DNA from: Butyricicoccus sp.
GTDB taxonomy: Bacteria > Bacillota > Clostridia > Oscillospirales > Butyricicoccaceae
Length of the DNA stretch: 9,572 nucleotides
Direction: 5' to 3'
NCBI GenBank assembly: GCA_031293105.1
Contig: JAUMSA010000038.1
Span: forward strand, 1 to 9,572
Under the pieces are notes generated by a model. It saw only the letters and a list, made by a program, of their open reading frames with translations, did no database searches and was not told where the DNA came from. This document shows positions 6,752 to 9,572 of the stretch, one piece after another; position 1 is the stretch's first letter; each line of letters begins with the position of its first letter. The position numbers and the translations under genes were made by a program.

Positions 6752-8131
6752 TTATTCCTGGATGCCCGGGAGCTTGGGCAGCGACGCAAAGCCGCGTTCC
6801 AGGTCTTCGTCGGTGGGGATGTAATCCTGCATGGTGCCGTCGCGGTACGCCGAGTAAGCGGTCATATCGAAATAGCCGGTGCCGGTCAGGCCGAACAGGA
6901 TGGTCTTGGCCTCGCCCGATTCGCGGCAGCGGATGGCTTCGTCCATCGCCGCGCGGATGGCATGTGCCGATTCCGGAGCGGGCAGGATGGTTTCCTTCTT
7001 GGCAAAATAAACGGCTGCCTCGAATACGTCGGTCTGCTTGACTGATGTGGCTTCCATGTAGCCGTCGTGGTACAGCTTGGACAAAATCGGGCTCATGCCG
7101 TGGTAGCGCAGACCGCCCGCGTGGTTGGCCGACGGGATAAAGCCGGCGCCCAGGGTGTACATACGCGCCATAGGCGTAACCTTGCCGGTGTCGCAGAAGT
7201 CGTAGGCATAGCGGCCGCGGGTGAGCGACGGGCAGGAAGCCGGTTCAACCGCGATGATGCGTGGGTTGGCCTTACCGGTCAGCTTATCCTGCATAAAGGG
7301 CGCAATCAAACCGCCCAGGTTGGAGCCGCCGCCGGCGCAGCCGATGACGATATCCGGGTATTCGTCCAAAATCTCCATCGCGGTCTTGGATTCCAGGCCG
7401 ATAATCGACTGATGCAGCAGCACCTGGTTGAGCACCGAGCCAAGCACATAGCGGCACGAATCGGTATGGGTGGCCTTTTCAACGGCTTCCGAGATCGCGC
7501 AGCCGAGCGAACCGGTGGTGTTCGGGTCGTTCTCCAAAATTTTGCGGCCGATTTCGGTGGTCATGGACGGGGACGGCACAACATTGGCGTCAAATACCTG
7601 CATGATGGCCTTGCGGAAGGGCTTCTGCTCGTAGGAGCACTTGACCTGGAACACATCCAGCTCAAGGCCGTAGTACGCGCACGCTTCGGCCAGGGCGGTT
7701 CCCCACTGGCCGGCGCCGGTCTCGGTGGTCAGGCGCTGGATGCCCTGCTGCTTGGCGTAATACGCCTGGGCGATGGCCGAGTTGAGCTTGTGGCTGCCCG
7801 AGGTGTTGTTGCCTTCAAACTTATAATAGATCTTCGCCGGGGTATCGAGCGACTTTTCCAGGTTATACGCGCGGATGAGCGGCGAGGGACGGTAGATCAT
7901 GTATTCTTCCAGAATTCCGTCCGGAATGTCGATGTAGCGGGTTTCCCCATCGAGTTCTTGGTGGGCCAACTCCTTGCAGAAGATGGGGTAGAGGTCTTCT
8001 TCGGTCACCGGTTTGCCGGTGGCGGGGTTGAGCATGGGGTCGGGTTGTTCGGGCATATCAGCGCGGAGGTTGTACCACTGACGGGGCATCTGGTCTTCGG
8101 TCAAATACAGTCTGTGCGGAATCTTCGGCAT
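6752..8131 (-). CDS. trpB: TrpB-like pyridoxal-phosphate-dependent enzyme (stand-alone tryptophan synthase beta, TrpB2 type)
   Basis: Predicted cytoplasmic PLP enzyme that condenses indole with L-serine to give L-tryptophan, 459 aa. The ATG at 8131 follows AAAGGAG (8146-8140) by 8 bases; an upstream in-frame extension of 80 codons runs through the RNA leader and is not coding. The PLP lysine is Lys115 in SGSHKLNSA (111-119), the catalytic Glu is Glu137 in ETGAGQWG (137-144), and the phosphate-binding loop is GCAGGGSN (264-271). The longer N-terminus (LRADMPEQPDPMLNPATG, 22-39), the motif RPSPLIRA (81-88) and GQWG in place of the GQHG of TrpB1 mark the TrpB2 class (COG1350), which is longer than the usual 400-residue TrpB1 partner of TrpA. 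No trpA or other trp gene is adjacent. Regulation is by the T-box upstream. TrpB2 enzymes can lack the TrpA interface and may use free indole; that use is inferred here. Confidence 0.94.
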   Translation of the reverse strand: MPKIPHRLYLTEDQMPRQWYNLRADMPEQPDPMLNPATGKPVTEEDLYPIFCKELAHQELDGETRYIDIPDGILEEYMIYRPSPLIRAYNLEKSLDTPAKIYYKFEGNNTSGSHKLNSAIAQAYYAKQQGIQRLTTETGAGQWGTALAEACAYYGLELDVFQVKCSYEQKPFRKAIMQVFDANVVPSPSMTTEIGRKILENDPNTTGSLGCAISEAVEKATHTDSCRYVLGSVLNQVLLHQSIIGLESKTAMEILDEYPDIVIGCAGGGSNLGGLIAPFMQDKLTGKANPRIIAVEPASCPSLTRGRYAYDFCDTGKVTPMARMYTLGAGFIPSANHAGGLRYHGMSPILSKLYHDGYMEATSVKQTDVFEAAVYFAKKETILPAPESAHAIRAAMDEAIRCRESGEAKTILFGLTGTGYFDMTAYSAYRDGTMQDYIPTDEDLERGFASLPKLPGIQE

Positions 8132-8158
8132 AATAATCGCTCCTTTATCCAAAAACTT

Positions 8159-8195
8159 AAAAAGGCTCCTGTCCCATGATTCTGGGACAGAAGCC
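8159..8195 (-). terminator. T-box-controlled intrinsic terminator upstream of trpB
   Basis: On the - strand GGCTTCTGTCCCA (8195-8183) pairs with TGGGACAGGAGCC (8176-8164), with one G-U pair and a 6-base loop, and is followed by TTTTT (8163-8159). It lies 27 bases before the trpB start and overlaps the alternative antiterminator, as expected of a T-box expression platform. Confidence 0.94.
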
Positions 8196-8432
8196 GAAAT
8201 CTCTTCTGCGGTGCCACCCGGATTGGCGCAAAGCGCCCACTTTGGCCGCGTACAAAATACACGCCCCTCTGGTAACGGGTGGGGAACCCGGCGCAGATAC
8301 TCGGAAACTTCCTTTCGCCTTGCCCTCCAAAGTCCATTCACACCGGCCTGCACCTGCCACAATTCCACCATCTGCGGCTCTCTAAAAGGACAGCTTCCGG
8401 GCTACTCGTCTTTGTCAACGGTTTTGCCTTAT
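8159..8432 (-). ncRNA. T-box riboswitch, tRNA-Trp specific, controlling trpB
   Basis: Read on the - strand, this leader has the hallmarks of a transcriptional T-box. Stem I contains AGAGAGC (8383-8377) and the specifier stretch GTGAA-TGG-ACTTTGGAG, whose specifier codon TGG (8336-8334) is read by tRNA-Trp. The conserved T-box CGGGTGGCACCGC is at 8220-8208. Its UGGC bulge would pair with a tRNA ending GCCA, that is discriminator base G, which bacterial tRNA-Trp has. CAGAAG (8208-8203) can pair with CTTCTG (8193-8188), and GGG (8219-8217) with CCC (8186-8184), to make the antiterminator, which uses the 5' arm of the terminator at 8195-8159. Uncharged tRNA-Trp should therefore permit transcription of trpB. 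The 5' end is taken from the promoter and is approximate. Confidence 0.95.
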
Positions 8433-8438
8433 GGTGCT

Positions 8439-8467
8439 ATTATAGGCGCTGGTTTCCGCTTTGTCAA
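8439..8467 (-). promoter_or_regulatory. Sigma-A promoter for the T-box/trpB transcript
   Basis: On the - strand a consensus -35 TTGACA (8467-8462) is followed by a 17-base spacer and a consensus -10 TATAAT (8444-8439). Transcription should begin near 8432, giving a leader of about 300 bases that contains the T-box. Both boxes match the consensus at all six bases, so basal transcription is probably strong and control falls to the terminator decision. Confidence 0.92.
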
Positions 8468-8495
8468 GCAAAAGCACGAAAACTTTTTCGGCGGG

Positions 8496-8537
8496 GCAGA
8501 GACCGGAAAGGCTTTGCAGACCGGCCGCGGCTATGAT
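8496..8537 (+). promoter_or_regulatory. Candidate promoter and repeat region of the XRE regulator gene
   Basis: TATGAT (8532-8537) is a good -10 candidate on the + strand, 35 bases before the gene, but no good -35 lies at the right distance. GCAGAGACCGG (8496-8506) and GCAGACCGG (8516-8524) form an imperfect direct repeat about 20 bases apart, two helical turns, just upstream of the -10. It could be an operator for autoregulation. Functional assignment is weak. Confidence 0.35.
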
Positions 8538-8572
8538 ACCATAAAAGAAAACGCGAAACAGGAGGGGATGAT

Positions 8573-8908
8573 ATGGCGGTTTCGCTGCGGTTAAAGCCGC
8601 TGCGTCTGGCGGCAGGGCAGACGCAAAATGAAGTGGCCGGTCTGCTGGGGGTGAGCCGGGAGGCCTATTCAATGTATGAATCGGGCAAGCGGCAGCCTGG
8701 TCTGGAAGCGCTGGATATTTTGGCGGCCCATTTTCGGGTCTCGGTCGATTATCTCATCGGGCGCAGCGATTGCCCGGAGCCGGCCGAGCCGCTGACCGAT
8801 GAGGAACGCGCGCTGCTGGCCGGATTCCGCGCGCTGGATGCGCGCGGCAAACGCACGGTGGAAGGCGTGCTGGCGCTCGAACAAAACATGCAAAACGGCC
8901 CCAGCTGA
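8573..8908 (+). CDS. XRE-family helix-turn-helix transcriptional regulator
   Basis: Small DNA-binding protein, 111 aa. The ATG at 8573 follows AGGAGGGG (8560-8567). Residues about 5-63 form a complete Cro/CI-type helix-turn-helix domain: the recognition region is TQNEVAGLLGVSREAYSMYE (17-36), followed by SGKRQPGLEALDILAAHF (37-54) and SVDYLIG (57-63), the usual end of this domain. The C-terminal part (about 64-111) is a Pro-rich linker and a helical LTDEERALLAGFRALD segment, common in clostridial XRE regulators and probably used for dimerisation. It has no sensor or peptidase domain. It is divergent from the trpB leader and about 100 bases from that promoter, but nothing shows it controls trpB; its targets are unknown. 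Its last codons lie within the terminator hairpin. Confidence 0.88.
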   Translation: MAVSLRLKPLRLAAGQTQNEVAGLLGVSREAYSMYESGKRQPGLEALDILAAHFRVSVDYLIGRSDCPEPAEPLTDEERALLAGFRALDARGKRTVEGVLALEQNMQNGPS

Positions 8909-8924
8909 GCGCTGGAGCCGTTTT
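8892..8924. terminator. Shared terminator hairpin overlapping the regulator stop codon
   Basis: AAAACGGC (8892-8899) pairs with GCCGTTTT (8917-8924) and CCAGC (8901-8905) with GCTGG (8911-8915), separated by one C-A mismatch. The 5-base loop (8906-8910) begins with the TGA stop codon of the regulator. It serves the + strand gene and, through its symmetric A/T flanks, probably also the convergent ECF gene, whose stop is at 8927-8929. Confidence 0.85.
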
Positions 8925-8926
8925 CT

Positions 8927-9502
8927 TTACGCTTCAAGCTTTTGATAAAACGCAGTCGCCGCGAGCGCCCGGAGCAGCACCGGCGCAAAGATCTGCGACA
9001 CGACGACCGAGAACACCGCGTTAAAGCCCGAGGTCAGGAAGATCGGGGACACAGCGATGAGCGCAGGCACAAAGGCCGAGCCGCCCACCATCAGGGTCAC
9101 GATGCGCTCGATGATGAAAAACACGTACAAAAACAGCGCGCCGCACACCGCGCCCGCGATGTTCTGCTTGTGGTTTGTGCCCCGCGCACCGCGCGCATAC
9201 GCGATCTTGCCGCACAGGAACGCCATCAGGAAGAACTTGATGAAGGTCAGCCAGGCAGTGGGTGCATAGACCGGGTCGGTCAGATCGAACAGGCCGGAAC
9301 CGATGCCCGCGGCCAGCCCTGCCGGCACACCGCCGAACAGGGTGCCGAACAGCAGGCACAGGGCGTTTGCTGTCTTGAGCATGACCTTACCCGAGGGCGT
9401 CATGATCGGGATGGACAGCAGCTTGGTCGCCACAAAGATGAACGCCGCCATCACGCCAATGGCGACAATAGAATACAAAGAAAACCGTTTGGTCTGTTTC
9501 AT
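8927..9502 (-). CDS. ECF transporter S component (substrate-binding membrane subunit, specificity unknown)
   Basis: Small integral membrane protein, 191 aa, about the usual size for S components of energy-coupling-factor vitamin transporters. The ATG at 9502 follows AAAAAGGGGAT with 8 bases spacing. Hydrophobic segments lie at about 9-32, 44-72, 81-103, 114-140 and 142-182, enough for the six-helix fold of this class. The conserved-looking pattern is a loop after helix 1, then GTLFGGVPAGLAAGIGSGLFDL (53-74) and APTAWLTFIKFFLMAFLCG (80-98). This resembles the ECF_trnsprt (DUF1393/PF07155) family, in which the next helix follows a G-D-L pattern and a WxTFIKF segment. No ECF ATPase or T component is nearby, so it probably uses a shared ECF module encoded elsewhere (group II). 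The substrate could be a vitamin or a precursor; I cannot name it. Confidence 0.85.
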   Translation of the reverse strand: MKQTKRFSLYSIVAIGVMAAFIFVATKLLSIPIMTPSGKVMLKTANALCLLFGTLFGGVPAGLAAGIGSGLFDLTDPVYAPTAWLTFIKFFLMAFLCGKIAYARGARGTNHKQNIAGAVCGALFLYVFFIIERIVTLMVGGSAFVPALIAVSPIFLTSGFNAVFSVVVSQIFAPVLLRALAATAFYQKLEA

Positions 9503-9530
9503 GGTGTAAGATCCCCTTTTTGCGATATCT

Positions 9531-9566
9531 GGCAGAACGCTAGCTTTTCTGCCGGGTTCTACTATA
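9531..9566 (-). promoter_or_regulatory. -10 box and 5' leader hairpin of the ECF S component gene
   Basis: On the - strand TATAGT (9566-9561) is a good -10 box; the -35 lies beyond the window. Transcription would begin near 9554, immediately before an inverted repeat GGCAGAA (9553-9547) / TTCTGCC (9537-9531) with a 9-base loop. The leader is only about 50 bases. I compared it by memory with the preQ1-I riboswitch, which has a similar small hairpin plus an A-rich tail, and the conserved loop does not match. It may be a 5' stabilising hairpin. Confidence 0.5.
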
Positions 9567-9572
9567 CCGCAG

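Noticed and set aside
7067..8179. A 370-codon open frame on the + strand opposite trpB
   Set aside because: It is antisense to a gene with clear catalytic motifs, its translation shows no recognisable domain, and long shadow frames are expected in GC-rich codon usage.
8132..8371. An 80-codon in-frame N-terminal extension of the trpB-like gene
   Set aside because: It translates the T-box leader and its terminator. The internal ATG at 8131 has a good ribosome binding site and gives a normal TrpB2 N-terminus.
9505..9555. preQ1-I riboswitch in the ECF leader
   Set aside because: The hairpin loop lacks the conserved C-rich loop sequence, and the tail does not make the required pseudoknot. Only a 3-base CGC/GCG match is possible.

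Overview
The window looks like chromosomal DNA of a Gram-positive anaerobe of the Clostridia (Bacillota). The evidence is strong AAAGGAGG-type ribosome binding sites, a tRNA-responsive T-box leader, an energy-coupling-factor (ECF) transporter S component and moderately high GC (mid-50s percent by eye). A gut member of the Oscillospirales, such as a Butyricicoccus- or Agathobaculum-like organism, is a guess from gene style and GC, not something shown by the sequence.

Region 1 (about 1-6736, + strand) is one six-gene cassette. It encodes a lipoprotein substrate-binding protein (153-1163), two different RbsC-type permeases (1285-2238 and 2260-3246), a double-domain RbsA-type ATPase (3261-4772), a TIM-barrel sugar isomerase/epimerase (4802-5641) and a Gfo/Idh/MocA dehydrogenase (5656-6684). 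Gaps after the second gene are 14 to 29 bases, each with a good ribosome binding site, so it reads as an operon. It is closed by a strong hairpin terminator at 6691-6736. A 36-base hairpin lies between the binding-protein gene and the first permease gene, where it could let the binding protein be made in excess. The cassette plausibly imports a sugar or polyol, oxidises a hydroxyl and isomerises the product. A cyclitol (inositol-like) substrate is suggested by the IolG-like features of the dehydrogenase but is not proven.

Region 2 (6752 to about 8470, - strand) is a stand-alone TrpB-like tryptophan synthase beta subunit (TrpB2 type) with a full T-box leader. The leader has a near-perfect promoter, a Stem I with a UGG (Trp) specifier, a T-box bulge UGGC that matches the G discriminator base of bacterial tRNA-Trp, and a terminator that competes with the antiterminator. 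The gene should therefore be switched on by uncharged tRNA-Trp. No trpA or other trp gene is next to it, so it may make tryptophan from free indole and serine.

Region 3 (8496-9572) holds a small XRE-family regulator (+ strand), divergent from the T-box gene. It faces a convergent ECF S component (- strand), and the two share a terminator hairpin whose loop contains the regulator's stop codon. The ECF gene has a -10 box and a short hairpin leader at the window edge.

The best-supported item of interest is the tRNA-Trp T-box controlling a lone trpB2. The sugar cassette is a familiar architecture with an unassigned substrate. I see no phage, CRISPR, insertion sequence, rRNA or tRNA gene.
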